The notes under the pieces were generated by a model that did no database searches, was not told the DNA's origin, and saw nothing but the letters and a program-made list of their open reading frames with translations. A DNA stretch of 39,578 bases from Paraglomus occultum (lineage: Eukaryota; Glomeromycota; Glomeromycetes; Paraglomerales; Paraglomeraceae). Positions 20,486-32,520 of the stretch are shown here, in pieces. The translations under genes and the position numbers were made by a program. The DNA is taken from contig CAJVPJ010000151.1 of assembly GCA_910592205.1 (NCBI GenBank), positions 1 through 39,578 on the forward strand. The letters run 5' to 3'. Position 1 is the first letter of the stretch. Each line of letters starts with the position of its first letter.

Positions 20486-22798
20486 CTTTTAACATCTGTA
20501 ATTTTTATGTATGCAACAATAAAAGCAGTAGTTTATCATGGAGAATTTTTATCGATGCTTCATAAGTTTGAAAATTGTCAATGTCGCTTAGAAAATACAA
20601 AAATTTTTATATCTATTTCAAACACGTGACAAAAATTAATATTAATATTAATGGCTTTGGATCCGAGTATTTCCTCCCATGCGATCACTCTAGTGCTTTT
20701 ACATTTCAAGAGCGTGCACTTCAATAATCCAAATAATAAAATTTGTGCACCTACGAAAACATTAAATTATTTTTACATTGTTTGACTTTTTGGTTGCAAT
20801 TGTGTCGAAAGGGCAAAATGATAAAATGCACTTGAGTAGTCTTTTATCATACTGTAACAATAAAGAACGATCTTTCGTTGATAGGTTTCTCGAGCTGTGG
20901 ATGCCTTTGTGCGAATCTTTGGATTAAATTACTTACGCTTCTTCAAGTTTTCGTTTTTTCTTGGTTCGTCATAAGTAGAGGTTAAGGTTCGTTTGTTGGT
21001 TTTTCTTTTTCGCTCTTCTTGATAGATTTTATAAGTGATTTTTTTTATCTGGAGAGTTTGAGTATTATTGATTTTAAAAACGTATGGAACAATTTTTTCT
21101 CCTTTCTTTAAAATACTTCTAATAGTGCTATATTTTTTGGGTTCCATGATGAATTAATCTCATATTTATATTTTTATATAGACAATTCTTATTAATTCTG
21201 TTTTTATATTCATCACATTCTGATATGATAAAGTAAACGTTAAAATTAACAAGTCCATAAACTATGAATAAGCACCATTATTACTTTTCAAAATGTCATC
21301 AGTCCCATTGGTTAATTTTACAGCCACATCACAATGATAATCAGTCCCTCATTAATAGAATGTTCACTTTGTTTGGTTTTGTTGCAGCATACCCATTTGA
21401 CAATTTCATGAAAGCTAAATATAAAATGGTTGATGTGGCTAGTATAATATCTCTTTATTATTATCAAATTCTGTCTTACCAATAATTCTAGCAGTTGACT
21501 TAATAAGCTTTTAAAAGTAAACGGCTGTATATTAATATTAATAAAACTGCAAGCATTGAGTGATGAAATGCATAAGAGAAAATTACTCTGTAAGATTTAA
21601 ATTTTACATCAGATCAGCTTTTGTTCCTCCAACACTTGAAAAATCAAAGAAGACAGCCTGCAATTTGTAAAACCCAATATGTCAGTGAGAACAATTGTTT
21701 AAGCCTTTGCTAGTCATTAATTGAACAGCATCAAAATGCCAAGGAAATGTTGAGCTTTTGTTTGTCTATATCTGACCAATATTCCACCAGGTATCTCATA
21801 TATTTGTTGTCAGTAATATATAATAGACTCCTTTATTGCATCTGTTTAAAGCATTTGCTGGTTGCTGCTTTAGAGGCAAAGAGGTCAAGACCATGAATGT
21901 TTTTGATCCTATACTGTGTTATGCTGTGATACTCATAATCATCAAGGTCAGAATCATAAAGTCGTCATTTGCTGCTAGTTCTGCGGGTTCTGCATATTAC
22001 CAAGCCCACTCTACCTTATATGCGCACAATTACAAATACTGACGCTGATCAACTTTTTGGGCATTTTCACAATTCAACTATTGTTTCCTGTATGCAGAAC
22101 GTGACCAATTAGAATCGATGCGCGATAATTCGCGTTTGTGTCTAATGACATCGTTTAAAGTGATGAACAAATCTTCACAAATTCCGCTTCATTCTCGGCC
22201 GATGTATATTATGTATGGCCAAATGGCAAATTGCATTAGTCAGTTAATAGCACGGGCCAACAAAATTCTCGGCGGCGAACAGAATTTTATTAGCCGGATA
22301 TCGAAATGTTGTGAGACAATTATACTAGAAATTTTCATTTAATAAAATGGTGTTTGAAATTCACACGTTCGGAAATGAAACTTGTGCTATACTGAAGTTA
22401 TGGGGTTGTGCCCGACTTTGTATTACAACGAGCTTCGAGAGTATAAGGCGTGTGCACTTTCTATACTTTAATTAGGTGCTTGAGAGGATAACCCAACTAT
22501 CATGACCAACTCCGCGTTAGGTTTAAACTGATTGCGTGCTGTAATGCACACCGGTAACGGTGTAGTATAAAAGCTTTAAAGCGTTCGGACATGCAATTGA
22601 GTAAATAATACGTAACCATCTCTTGTTATAACTGACCTTGATATTAAAAAGCAGCACATTTCACTACAATAAATAGTTCCTCCTATAATGCTAACATGAC
22701 ACGCAATCTATATCAACATCCAAAGTAGGGAAATACTAATCACAATGAGCCATTTTTATTTTTGTCGTTTCCACTCCAAAGATACAATGATTAAAGTT
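20486..22798. other. Gene-poor stretch between Tc1 cluster and SpoU gene
   Basis: No gene I can confirm. Two open frames deserve a note: 20929-21147 (minus), 72 codons from an ATG, very Lys/Thr-rich (ITYKIYQEERKRKTNKRTLT), and 22118-22342 (plus), 74 codons from an ATG, which could be read back to a TGCAG acceptor-like site at about 22093-22097. Neither matches a family I know, and AT-rich DNA of this kind yields such frames by chance. Confidence 0.35.
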
Positions 22799-23770
22799 CT
22801 AATTTTGTTTATTACTATTAAGCGTCTGATCAGACTCCACACGATAGCCCATAAGTCTACTTATTTCATTCATGAGTATAGAACCAGAAACGGAAGTGTT
22901 CAATGACTTTACATGGTTCAGCATCGGTATGCCGACGCACAAGGAATCCATGGGAAAGGTAGTATATCGTCGTCTGCTATGTTTCTTCCCGACAACGACT
23001 GCCACACGACCGCTGGCCAACATCTTCATTGCTCTTTCGGTTTCTAGCTTTTTTGTCAGATTGTTCCAAAATTGAAGCGGGGTTCTTTCATCGACAGCTT
23101 TGTCTTTAATTATGTCATCTGGCACCATCAGCGACAATAGTATGTTGAGATTGTGCTGCTTAACATATTCACCCCAATTGGGAGTAAGCCCATACGCGGT
23201 TGGAATAAATAACGAGGCTAATCTAGAATGCTTCATAACCTCCGAATCAAACGGATCGACCGTGCCTGGTGTCAAGCACACGCCATCCCACCCGAGTGCC
23301 TTGGCTGACCTGATCAGATTTCCAACTATGGCAGGATTCTCTATCCGATCCAGTACTAATAACCTGTTCACTTTCTCGGGGAATTGCATATTAGGAAAAG
23401 GAACCTCTGCATAAACTTCCCAATTTCCAACCTTAGCGTGTTGGCCCAGAATCTGCCTCGTTCTCATCAAATCCGTAACATAATAACGTTCAGCCGGAAA
23501 CTGATCAAGCTTATCGATTACTTGTCGAGAGTCAAACTTTATGTCGTCCAGTGATTCGGCTTGCAAAGGCGCAGTAATACCAAGAGATTTGAGCTGAAAA
23601 CCTGCTGCTATCATCTTCTGTATGTTCTGTAAATTATGAACTATTGTTGCTTTATTTAACATTCGATGTGGCTTGTCTCGCCGCAACCGTTCGAAATGTT
23701 TGATAGTTGCTTGCTTTTCGCCTTCAAGGATTTTAAACACCGGAGGGAAAACATTTGATCTGATACTCAT
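22799..23770 (-). CDS. SpoU-family (SPOUT) RNA 2'-O-ribose methyltransferase
   Basis: Alpha/beta-knot methyltransferase that puts a methyl group from SAM on a ribose 2'-OH of rRNA or tRNA; Mrm-type mitochondrial rRNA enzymes are the nearest functional analogues, but the target is not readable from sequence. Single exon, 323 aa, unlike its intron-rich neighbours. An N-terminal RNA-binding region (residues 1-130, includes ERYYVTDLMRTRQILG) precedes the catalytic domain: motif I LDRIENPAIVGNLIRSAKAL (141-160) with the conserved Asn and Arg; HSRLASLFIP (181-190); motif II VAVVVGKKHSRRR (256-268); motif III GIPMLNHVKSLNTSVSGSIL (280-299), the knot. Motif II departs from the usual G-(N/S)-E-x-x-G: the Glu is Lys. 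The start is the first ATG of the open frame. No mitochondrial presequence is obvious, although the N-terminus lacks early acidic residues. Confidence 0.85.
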   Translation of the reverse strand: MSIRSNVFPPVFKILEGEKQATIKHFERLRRDKPHRMLNKATIVHNLQNIQKMIAAGFQLKSLGITAPLQAESLDDIKFDSRQVIDKLDQFPAERYYVTDLMRTRQILGQHAKVGNWEVYAEVPFPNMQFPEKVNRLLVLDRIENPAIVGNLIRSAKALGWDGVCLTPGTVDPFDSEVMKHSRLASLFIPTAYGLTPNWGEYVKQHNLNILLSLMVPDDIIKDKAVDERTPLQFWNNLTKKLETERAMKMLASGRVAVVVGKKHSRRRYTTFPMDSLCVGIPMLNHVKSLNTSVSGSILMNEISRLMGYRVESDQTLNSNKQN

Positions 23771-25669
23771 GTTTGCTGAAAATCGTCTTTCCCGTTATTT
23801 AGAAAATTTTGTAATGGTAATACCAGGGCGCCATCAAATTTTAGGGATTGGATCATTTGTGACACTCAACTATGTTGATCACATCTATATTAATATGTTA
23901 ATATTAAACTTTAAATTGAGATAAAGTCGTCGTAGCTTCAGTTAGAATCGCTTCGTTTTGAACATATAACATAAGTAAACGAGTCTCCATAGCAATAGAT
24001 ATTTAACTTTAATACCGATTTTTATTCTGAATACCTTGCGTGCTACGTCTGGAAACGACGGCGTGATGTGACCGTAGTAAAGAATTTGATTTGTTAAAGT
24101 CTGCATAACCACTAAATTGTCGTATTTCTCAATCCATTTGGTCACATGATCATGTAATCATGAAACTTGTGAATCGATCATCAAATTCTCTGATATGAAC
24201 ATATACATAGGTCATTCTTTTTTTGCCCGACAATCTAAAGTTTTAAAATATAATGAACATGGAGAAGAACTATTCATTTTGGCATGTAAACACTGGTTCT
24301 ATATGGCGTAGAATTCAGAATATATTAATATGCAGATCACCATTTACATTTGCTAATACACGTAGTGGGTTTGATTGAACAACAAATCGGTCTTAATCAC
24401 AAAATTTCTCAGTTAGGGAACTAGTTCGTTCTTAATTCTTCCCATACTTCTCCTGTTACAATTTATTATTATATTTTTAGTAGCGTATTTCGCTAATTTA
24501 CCTGTAACGGCCGTGTTTGCACAAATCAAATATTGCCACGTTTTTTGCGCAAATCTACCAATTCTTATTAAATCAACAAAATTAAAAGCACGAGAAACTG
24601 TTCTTGTAACCCTAACCCGCTCTATGTATAATTACAATTATGGAGAAAGGAGAAGTCAAAGAAATTAGCAGGCCTTTGATTTACATCTATCAACCCAATT
24701 TTTTGACATAGGTGATGGAACCAGTAATACTGTAATTTTTTATAATAATATCTATCAAAAAATTAAGAGAATAAAGGTGTAGATCTTAAAGTATAAGTAT
24801 TTTATAGCTTCCTAGTTTCTTATTAAAATTAACTTTTTTTTCCCTTCACCATTCAAGATTGATGACCTCAGAATACTTTATTATAGTTTTACAGCGGGAC
24901 TTAAGACTGCATGAGAAGATTAAACAGGTCTGTTTGATAATTTTAAGCATAAATATAAACTAAGCTTTTTTGTCATTCTTTGAGTTTAAATTATATATAT
25001 AGCCCACTTTGTTAGGATGTCATAGATTTTAGAACAGAGAATGCCTCGCCATTTTCAAAACACCTCATGCAAAAGAATTTTTTTCAAATTCAGAAGTTAA
25101 AGGCTTAAGCAAATTGTAAATAGAGTATTACATCTGAACTATATGCTAAAACTTCTGGAGACACTTCAATGGCGCACATTCAGTCTCAATAAATAAGGAG
25201 AAGGGCTCAGGAATTGAAGGCATTTTATTACTGGGATATAGCAGCTATCTAGTAAATCCATGCTGATGCCAGCTTACCCATATGCCAGTAGTAGTAGTTA
25301 ACCCAAAGATTGTGGACAATGAGCTTATACTTACAGTGTTATTAAGCATTTTAATGAACAACTTATTGTAGATTTAAGTGTCTCTTATAGAGATTGTTTG
25401 AACTACTTATACTCTTACTTAAAAAATAATCTCCAAATCTTTTGTCTAGAGATGAGAACTCTCTGATAAATAGATTATTTTCAAAACTAGAAACCTATTA
25501 TTATTATGTACAAAATAAAGTTTTATATACATAAAATGGATAATTTGACTAATCAATGAGCACTAATAATAATTCTGGCCAGGGGTTAGGCATAACATGA
25601 CCAAAATTACCTTCATAATTGGGGATGCGAGTAACACCGATCGACATATCAGTGAAAACGGGGAGCCGT
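23771..25669. other. Gene-free AT-rich stretch
   Basis: Nothing coding supported. A 12-bp palindrome ACATGATCATGT lies at 24144-24155. A lone TTGCCCGACAATC at about 24222-24234 matches the repeat unit of the element at 25670, probably a fragment of it. Confidence 0.4.
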
Positions 25670-25814
25670 TCACTTGCCCGACAGTTACTTGCCCGACAGT
25701 CATTTGCCTGACAAATATTTACCAGCATTATTTCAAATTATTTCAAATTTATCCTTTTTTGGTAAATTTTTGTCGGGCAAATGATTGTCGGGCAAGTGAC
25801 TGTCGGGCAAATGA
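25670..25814. mobile_element. MITE-like element with 55-bp inverted arms built of tandem GCCCGACA units
   Basis: Left arm 25670-25724 and right arm 25760-25814 are inverted copies with about six mismatches; the central loop of 35 bp is AT-rich. Each arm holds three tandem units of roughly CANTTGCCCGACAGT (15 bp), so the element is both an inverted and a tandem repeat. A short open frame runs across it, with repeated CPT/CRAND peptides on the two sides; this is a by-product of the repeats. Confidence 0.85.
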
Positions 25815-28765
25815 CCTGGACCCGTGAAAACGCTTTGGAACTACTAAATACGTTAGATAAACTTCTCCTATTCGAAAGTTTACTTGATTTATGATATTTA
25901 AGGCTCAACCTAAACCATCTAGATTATACGGACGGGTCGTCTGAAATTTACAGATCTGCAGATACAGTATCAAGTTTTCGATTTAATGGTGGTTACTACC
26001 ATCTTTGGCCTTATCGAAGATTTGATTTAAGACGTAAACAGAATTATAGGACGCAGTGCACTGTTCACCGTCGCCGTAATAGTATCACGTATTGTTTATT
26101 GTCTGATGAGTTATCAACTTTGCGCTAATATAGTATTCTATGTGTGGTTTTGTCGAACGATTCAGACATAAGCTTACTGTATACGCACAATTTTTGATAA
26201 TCAAATATACGGCTTACGAGTCAATGTTTAGAATTAGTCAATACTATACTCGTACGCCTTATCGAATGTTACTATTACGTTCATTAAATGAATCGTTTTG
26301 TGAGCAATTGAAGATAGTTTAACAAAATTTACACAATCTTTTTACGGCATTGACCCAGGTTGTGCAGTGTTTTGTAAGTGAGAATAAACATTGTTCGATC
26401 AGACGTGTTATACAGTCTCTTAATGAAAAGTGATACGTGTACTGTCTTTGAAATAAGCGTTTAAGTTTTACGTATGTGAATGTGGTTTTAAGAATTAGAC
26501 AGAGTTTACAATTTACGTATGACAGCCGCAAAATATAATTAATTGTCATAATCGACAGTGTAATAATCGTTACTATTAATATTATGGTACCGCAACGTAA
26601 TGTTGTAAAATTCTGGAGAAAAAAAATAACAGAAAAATCGCGAAAGCCATGAACATGTTGTCTAAAAAAGGGAAAAGAGTCGTGTTTGAAGTGGATATGC
26701 AGTATTTCATAAATTAACCGAAAGAATACGAATAGATATGTTGCGTGATTGAGATTTGGAAACTAATTTGTTACAGATTTAGTGTCAGGCTGACAGACTC
26801 TTTTTGGTGCGGTTCTGTCGTATACCGTAAATGTGATGCCAGCAAAACTCTATGACGTGTCAAATGTCTGCGCACGCTCAAAAATTCTCCACCAAACAGC
26901 GTGACCAAAACTGATGAAATATGAGTGTGTAAAAGCCTGCGGATGCCGTAAAAGGCAGACATGTCTTGCGGACGTAGGGGTCACAAAGCAAAACATGGCA
27001 TTGTCATATTTGTGAGCGATGATAGTTGAATAATAAAGTCTCTTGGTACGGTTTGATTTGTTAGTGCTGGTGTTACAATCTCGTATATGTGTATTTAAAT
27101 GGTAATTCTAACATATGTCATATTGTAATACGACCAAACAGAAGTATATTACACTACATTATTGATTGTCTTGCAACGGTTTTGAGTGACATATTTGCCT
27201 ATATATCTACCATTCGCAGTCTTTATCCATCTATTAAACATGCTAACGTTTCCAATCAGGATTGAACAAAATCGTGACGCTTTTACATTGCCTCGCCGAA
27301 GATTAGACGAGTTGTGAGATTCAATTATTGTTCCTCTTTTAACAATGGTTTAGCCTATTTTTTGCGAAACAACGCTTTGTACTGTTATCAGTAAACATTC
27401 ATTGTTGTATTCTTACACCACAATAATTATTGTTAGCCAAGACTTATCGTTGTTTTCTACATTAAAAACTTCTGTCTTTACGAGACGTTTGCCCGTGGTT
27501 TACTTTCACAATAACGCCATCTGAATAAAAGGCTTTGAAATTAATTGGTGAGTTGTAACTCGCACATAAAGTTTTGCTGCGATATAATTGAACTGTCCCA
27601 AGTCAAATTACTTATTATCGAATATAGTACTTGGCATCCCAAGCCGGAATTTATAAATCATATAAACAATGAGCTATAAAATAGTCATCGACAGAGACAT
27701 TGAATAATTTCACAAAGTTCAAATTTAGCAAATACATGTTTTGCTCAAAATAAATAGTTAGATCGAATTTGCTATTTAGAAGATTCGAAGTATAGAAGCG
27801 TATAATGCGTATTTTAAAAATATTTTGCTGACAGATTCGGAGATAATATAACCTGTTATAGTTTACATCTTTCTATCTTAAAATTTTCAGTTTTACAAAA
27901 TAATATAAGGAAATCGACAGAAACGAGATAAGGTTTGTATTTTACGAATATGCGCATAATCAAGACTTTTTCGGATGATAGCCAATAAGAAGAACTTATT
28001 TCATAAGTAAAAATATCTTTAAACTATATGTTCAGGTTTACTATGTTATCTTCCGAGCACACAGTTTGTACAAGTCCTCTTATGCTTCTTGGCGTTAAAA
28101 AAGGATACATTATTATTATGTACGGCAACCATTATGTAAACCTTACTAGATGGCCAAGTTCTGTTGTTGTGCGCGTGCTTGGTCATAGAACCAGTATTTA
28201 TAATTGAGTCATGCGTTGTTAAAGATGTTTATTGGTTCGGAGCTCCCCTTTTTTCCAGCGAGGAAAAATTAGAGTGGGAAAAGTTTCTTGATCTGAACGA
28301 TAAGGAAAGAAGAGTTGTTAAAAAAGAGCATATTAAAATGTCAATTTATGTTAATTGTAGTATGTAAACACACAGTGGAGATTGCCGTAAGCAATCGAAA
28401 AGAGTGCAACGAGCACTACATAGAAGGTACCATTTAAAATATAAGCATTTGTGAGACCACTTCGGCCTTGGCGTCGGATTTATTCCGAATACATAATATA
28501 TAAAATAAAGTAATCTCGTTTACGATAAGGAATCTTATTTATATATTGTTCAATATATATTTTTTATACGACCTTGATTTTATATAAAAGACAACTCATG
28601 TTCCCATCAGACTCATTATGTTTACTATAATTAAAAAAAAATTCTATAATACAAAAAGACAAAGGGTTTTCAATTTAGTCAATAAGGCGTTTCTTGCTTG
28701 ATAATTGTGAAACTTTGATTAAGATAAATACCTTTAACTAAATATCTGACTCTTTATTTATTTTC
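25815..28765. other. Gene-poor stretch before the first HMG gene
   Basis: No gene I can name. Several plus-strand open runs follow each other between 25883 and 26431 (no ATG in the first; one in-frame stop in the second at 26320-26322), and another at 28164-28367 (YWFGAPLFSSEEKLEWEKF). They are no longer than chance allows, and splice sites with consistent phases could not be established. The rest is featureless AT-rich DNA. Confidence 0.35.
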
Positions 28766-29602
28766 ATGTTGACACATCTGTACACTCCTTTCATTAAAAC
28801 GTTTTATGAAAAATCGCGTCCTTTAATAATGTTCGAATCGAGATCAACCCTTACTCTTACACCCGAAACTGTCACGGCGTCGTCACCCCAGACGACTGCT
28901 CCGCCCACACCCCAGTCTGACACTCTGTCGATCATAGAACGCCTAAGTCCCAAAGATCAAGCACTTTTAGCGAACCCACCGTACCCTTTAACTCTATGTC
29001 TCGAGGAGCTCGTAGCGCCGGGCACGAAACCACGTAAATCCCGACGGAAAGACGATAGTACGCCTCCCAGGCCTCAAAACGGCTTCATTATATTCCGTAA
29101 GGACTGTGACGCAAAGTTACAATTAATTTACCCAGACGGGACGTTCAACAGTCAGATAATCTGCAAGAAAGTCGGAGAGGAATGGCGTCGGCAACCACCA
29201 GTTGTGAAAAAATTCTTCCAGATACTTCAAAAAATTGCTTTTGAAAAGCACAAGGAGCTATATCCCGATTACAAGTATACTCCCAAGAAAAGGAAGTCAT
29301 TCAAATGCGAAAAGAAATTTGATGTATACGGGGACTTGAAAGGATATAGATCAAAATACACACCAGTGTTTGCCGCGCCATATCGTTTATTGAATCTCCA
29401 ACAAATGACTGTAGATCCGTCCATAATCACTGGAGTTCCTCCCGCGACGACTAATGTCATCCAGCACCCGATCGTGACTAATCATCCCGTTCAATACGAA
29501 ATGCCTTGTCTGGATGATTATGATTTTTCAAAGGAACGAGACGAACATGATGGTGGGTTCCTGCCTTTGACTGTAGGAGAAATACCAGAATACAGAATGT
29601 GA
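28766..29602 (+). CDS. MATA-type HMG-box protein, gene 1
   Basis: DNA-binding protein of the MATA_HMG type, related to fungal mating-type and Sox-like HMG factors. Single exon, 278 aa from ATG 28766; a second in-frame ATG at 28829 would give 257 aa and may be the true start. Layout: Thr/Ser/Pro-rich N-terminus; a block NPPYPLTLCLEELVAPGTK (about 70-88); HMG box about 100-178, with PRPQNGFIIFRKDCDAKL, ICKKVGEEWR and YPDYKYTPKKRK; then a C-terminal tail without obvious domains. The order and the NPPY..TL..E.L.APG block are shared with gene 2 (36332-37351), so they belong to one family. The box is basic at its end (nuclear localisation likely). No intron, in contrast to YPD1, VPS60 and RIB3. A mating or sex-determination role is not shown by the sequence; most such copies in Glomeromycotina have unknown roles. 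Confidence 0.9.
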   Translation: MLTHLYTPFIKTFYEKSRPLIMFESRSTLTLTPETVTASSPQTTAPPTPQSDTLSIIERLSPKDQALLANPPYPLTLCLEELVAPGTKPRKSRRKDDSTPPRPQNGFIIFRKDCDAKLQLIYPDGTFNSQIICKKVGEEWRRQPPVVKKFFQILQKIAFEKHKELYPDYKYTPKKRKSFKCEKKFDVYGDLKGYRSKYTPVFAAPYRLLNLQQMTVDPSIITGVPPATTNVIQHPIVTNHPVQYEMPCLDDYDFSKERDEHDGGFLPLTVGEIPEYRM

Positions 29603-31559
29603 AAAAGGTCATCTGTTGACAGATTAATGCACCTTTATTTTATCAATTACCATTTATTGCATTTCCTATTACCCCTTTTAATTTTCCTCTTCTTGTACAA
29701 TTTTTTTCTTGCACCTTAATTTCCTATTCAATTCTCACCCGAACAACGACAGAGTAAGATTGTTCACTTATCTGTTCTTTATTTTCCCTTTGATTCGAGT
29801 TATAAGTTTAATACTTCGTCATTGAACCGAAGATCAAACATTTAAGTTCGTCTTCTTATCATCTGCACTGTCTATTGTTCTGTAGACTGTGTAATTTTAT
29901 GGCATATGATAACATGTAATGTTGAGTATCTAAGTTTGACATTAAGAAAATGTCGTAATCCTTAAAGAATGTCGTCTAAGCTAAAGAAACCATCAATAAA
30001 ATGAACCGATGGTCCTCAGTTTGTTGTAAAACGTAACCTTGGGTCTTTTTCATTTTGTTCGCATATCCATTGACGTATATATGACCAAGTGATTTGTTAA
30101 GCATGAGATCTTACCATTTATCCACAGTTATAGTATTGAATGCATTGATGAATCGTTTGTTATTTAGAACAACTTTGACAGTTTGAATATTTTTGTATAC
30201 AAGCCATATTAGCCAAAGACTATCACCAGTACAATCTTAGCAACACTAACGACGTCATCATTACAGCAAGAAGGGATGGGAACGTCTAAACCAAATTGGC
30301 ACAGAAAAAAATTTTTTCCGTAGAAATTTCTTGTACCAATCGCCCACTCCTTAATAATATTTATGCATGAACTGTACTTGGGTAAAGATTCGACGATACT
30401 CGTTGTGTATTTGCCTTTATCTTTATTGAATTGTTAATTATGTGTATGTAATCAACTAACAGGCCGTCTTGGCATATTAATGTATCTGTTGGATTTGTGT
30501 TTACTGCGACTAAATAGTCGGATACTTGGTTATAAAGCAATCGGCGACTTGGTAGTATAAACGTTAGTAGCGACGTTGTACAATAGGAAATTTTGTCGTC
30601 ATTTATAAGGTAAAAGGTACGGTTTGAGACATACTGTAAAAAGAAATTTATCTGCAACTAACAATTCGAAACTTTAAATATGCGGGGAGGTTTTTCGACT
30701 GCATACACCACACTTGAGCGTATGACATGTAAGAAGTTTTTAACACATTGGTGATCCTTTAGTAGTATAAAGAATTTTGATCAGTACTTGGTGTAGCATT
30801 GATTATAAGATTGGAAATTAAAATTAATAATAATGCATCTGTTTAGATCTTTTTTTAATTACTACCAATGAAATTACAGATAATCGGTCAGGAGTGTTAT
30901 TGGGTAATCAAAATCGGGCAAGTTTCTACAAACCAATGAACATTGTCCACATACTAATAATAATAAGAAGAAGAAGAACAACAGCAGCAGCAGCAATCCC
31001 CACAATAATAATTCTCGGTATGCCCAAGAAACCCTTTTTTCCCGATAAACCATTACCCTTTTAATTTTACTGCGTATGATTTGGATTGAAAACATGCAAT
31101 TATAGCAGGCATTTCCGCATACGTTAACGTATATATCGGCACTTTTACAACGAGCCAAATATGATAACAATCATATTTCAAATTGGCCTGACAAACATTT
31201 GGTGCCAAGCCATGAAATGAACCAGAAATAACAGTCGTTATGTTCAAAGACATACAATTGGATAGATTTATACAGCTTTTGTCTTCGAGGACAACGTTTG
31301 TCGTTTTCTTTCTCTTTATACCATGTAATACATGGACTCGGTAATACTTGGATACCCGGCATATATTCAATTGAACGTAGCACATACAGGCTTATCTCGT
31401 AAAACGTTGTGCCAGTTGTAATCGGGCGCTCATCTTGATAAAGTTAAAATAAATGTGTCACGCGCCATCTATTTACTGCACATAACCCCTTATTTTGGAT
31501 GACGCAAGATCCATGTTCTACACGTGAAACTACTGAAAACCGGCAGAAAAAAAATCACT
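29603..31559. other. Intergenic stretch after HMG gene 1
   Basis: Starts with the HMG gene 1 3' UTR (pyrimidine-rich to about 29770). No gene is supported. On the minus strand, 31383-30874 is open but for one stop and includes CKSADIYVNVCGNACYNC; the leucine run at its end is only the translation of the trinucleotide repeats, and I do not recognise a family. Confidence 0.35.
30954..30995. repeat. Compound trinucleotide repeat (AAT, AAG, AAC, AGC)
   Basis: Adjacent runs TAATAATAA, GAAGAAGAAGAA, CAACAA and CAGCAGCAGCAGC, each a one-base variant of the one before; CAATAATAATT follows 20 bp later. Confidence 0.85.
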
Positions 31560-32520
31560 ATGGAATGCGTTCCCCGTTATTTTTTCATTGATCGTACTAA
31601 CCCTGATTGTGTAATATCATCCCCACTCTTCAACTATAAATCGCCGCAAGTCTCCAATATTTTGATCTCTACATTTCTTTTGACGATACTCCAGAGATTC
31701 TCTATTGCATTAGGTCAGGACTGTTAGAAGGCCAGTCTATAACTTCAGGCATATTGTCCCGAAGAAAATTTTTAGCGATGCGGGCTTGTATGTTGTCTTG
31801 TTGAAACCGCCATTCATCTCCTAACAAGTCTTCAATTTCTGGTAGTTGTCTCCGGAGTATGTCTACATAAAATCTGCATCCATTTTTTCCTGAAAAACAG
31901 TATAAACTTGTTTTACCGTTTATGCAGAAGCCTCCCCAAGCAAAGATCTTTGTTCGATCCTTCGGCGTATGACCTGTAGGTGGTAGTCCTTTTTATGCCA
32001 GCGCTCTACAGTATTCCGAAAGAGCTAAAATGCAGTCTCATCCGTAAACAACGTATTCTCCCAATCATCATTAAGATGATTTTGAGCCCACTCTACACGC
32101 CGATCTTTATGGTTTTCAGTCAACATTGGTGTTGCTCTTGGAAGGCTTTTTCGATAACCACTATGCACCAAATGCCTTCCTACTGCTCTATAAGATACAT
32201 TTACTCCACTTGAAAGTAACCTTGTTGCTAACGTCCTTGTAGAAATAAATAAATTTCTCTGTACATATTGAGCTAATGCTCTTGATGCATTAGCTTCAAT
32301 ATTCCTTGGGCGACCGCTTCCTCTATACGCTGAATAGTTCCAGATTGCTTGAGTTTTCCAATGTCATCATAGATTGTATTGAGGGCAATACCAGTTCGTC
32401 TATGAATCTCTACACCTTTCCGAATGCCTTGGTCCAGTTGTTGTATAGATTGAATGGTATCAAAAAGCTGCTAAACAAGGACATGTCAAGGCACAGTCTA
32501 ATTTTTGTTGGTGTTACCGC
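31560..32520 (-). mobile_element. Decayed Tc1/mariner-like element
   Basis: Minus-strand transposase relic. From 32480 downward: a helix-turn-helix piece GVEIHRRTGIALNTIYDDIG, a frameshift, GRPRNIEANASRALAQYVQR, a long run ending WAQNHLNDDWENTLFTDETA (first catalytic Asp), an in-frame TAG right after it, a frameshift near 31985, then GKNGCRFYVDILRRQLPEIE and WRFQQDNIQARIAKNFLRDN (second Asp; the usual PKH after QDN is changed), and finally NSPDL and, after a shift, IENLWSIVKRNVE (third acid). So the full DDE protein is represented but broken at least four times. Terminal repeats were not found; the limits are those of the coding relic. It is a different lineage from the two elements at 18.5-20.5 kb. 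Confidence 0.8.

Noticed and set aside
25597-25827. 76-codon open frame with repeated Cys-Pro-Thr and CRAND peptides
   Set aside because: It is the translation of the two arms of the inverted/tandem repeat element, not a gene.
30874-31170. Open frame on the minus strand with a long leucine/phenylalanine run that looks like a membrane protein
   Set aside because: The hydrophobic run is only the complement of the AAT/AAG/AGC trinucleotide repeats.
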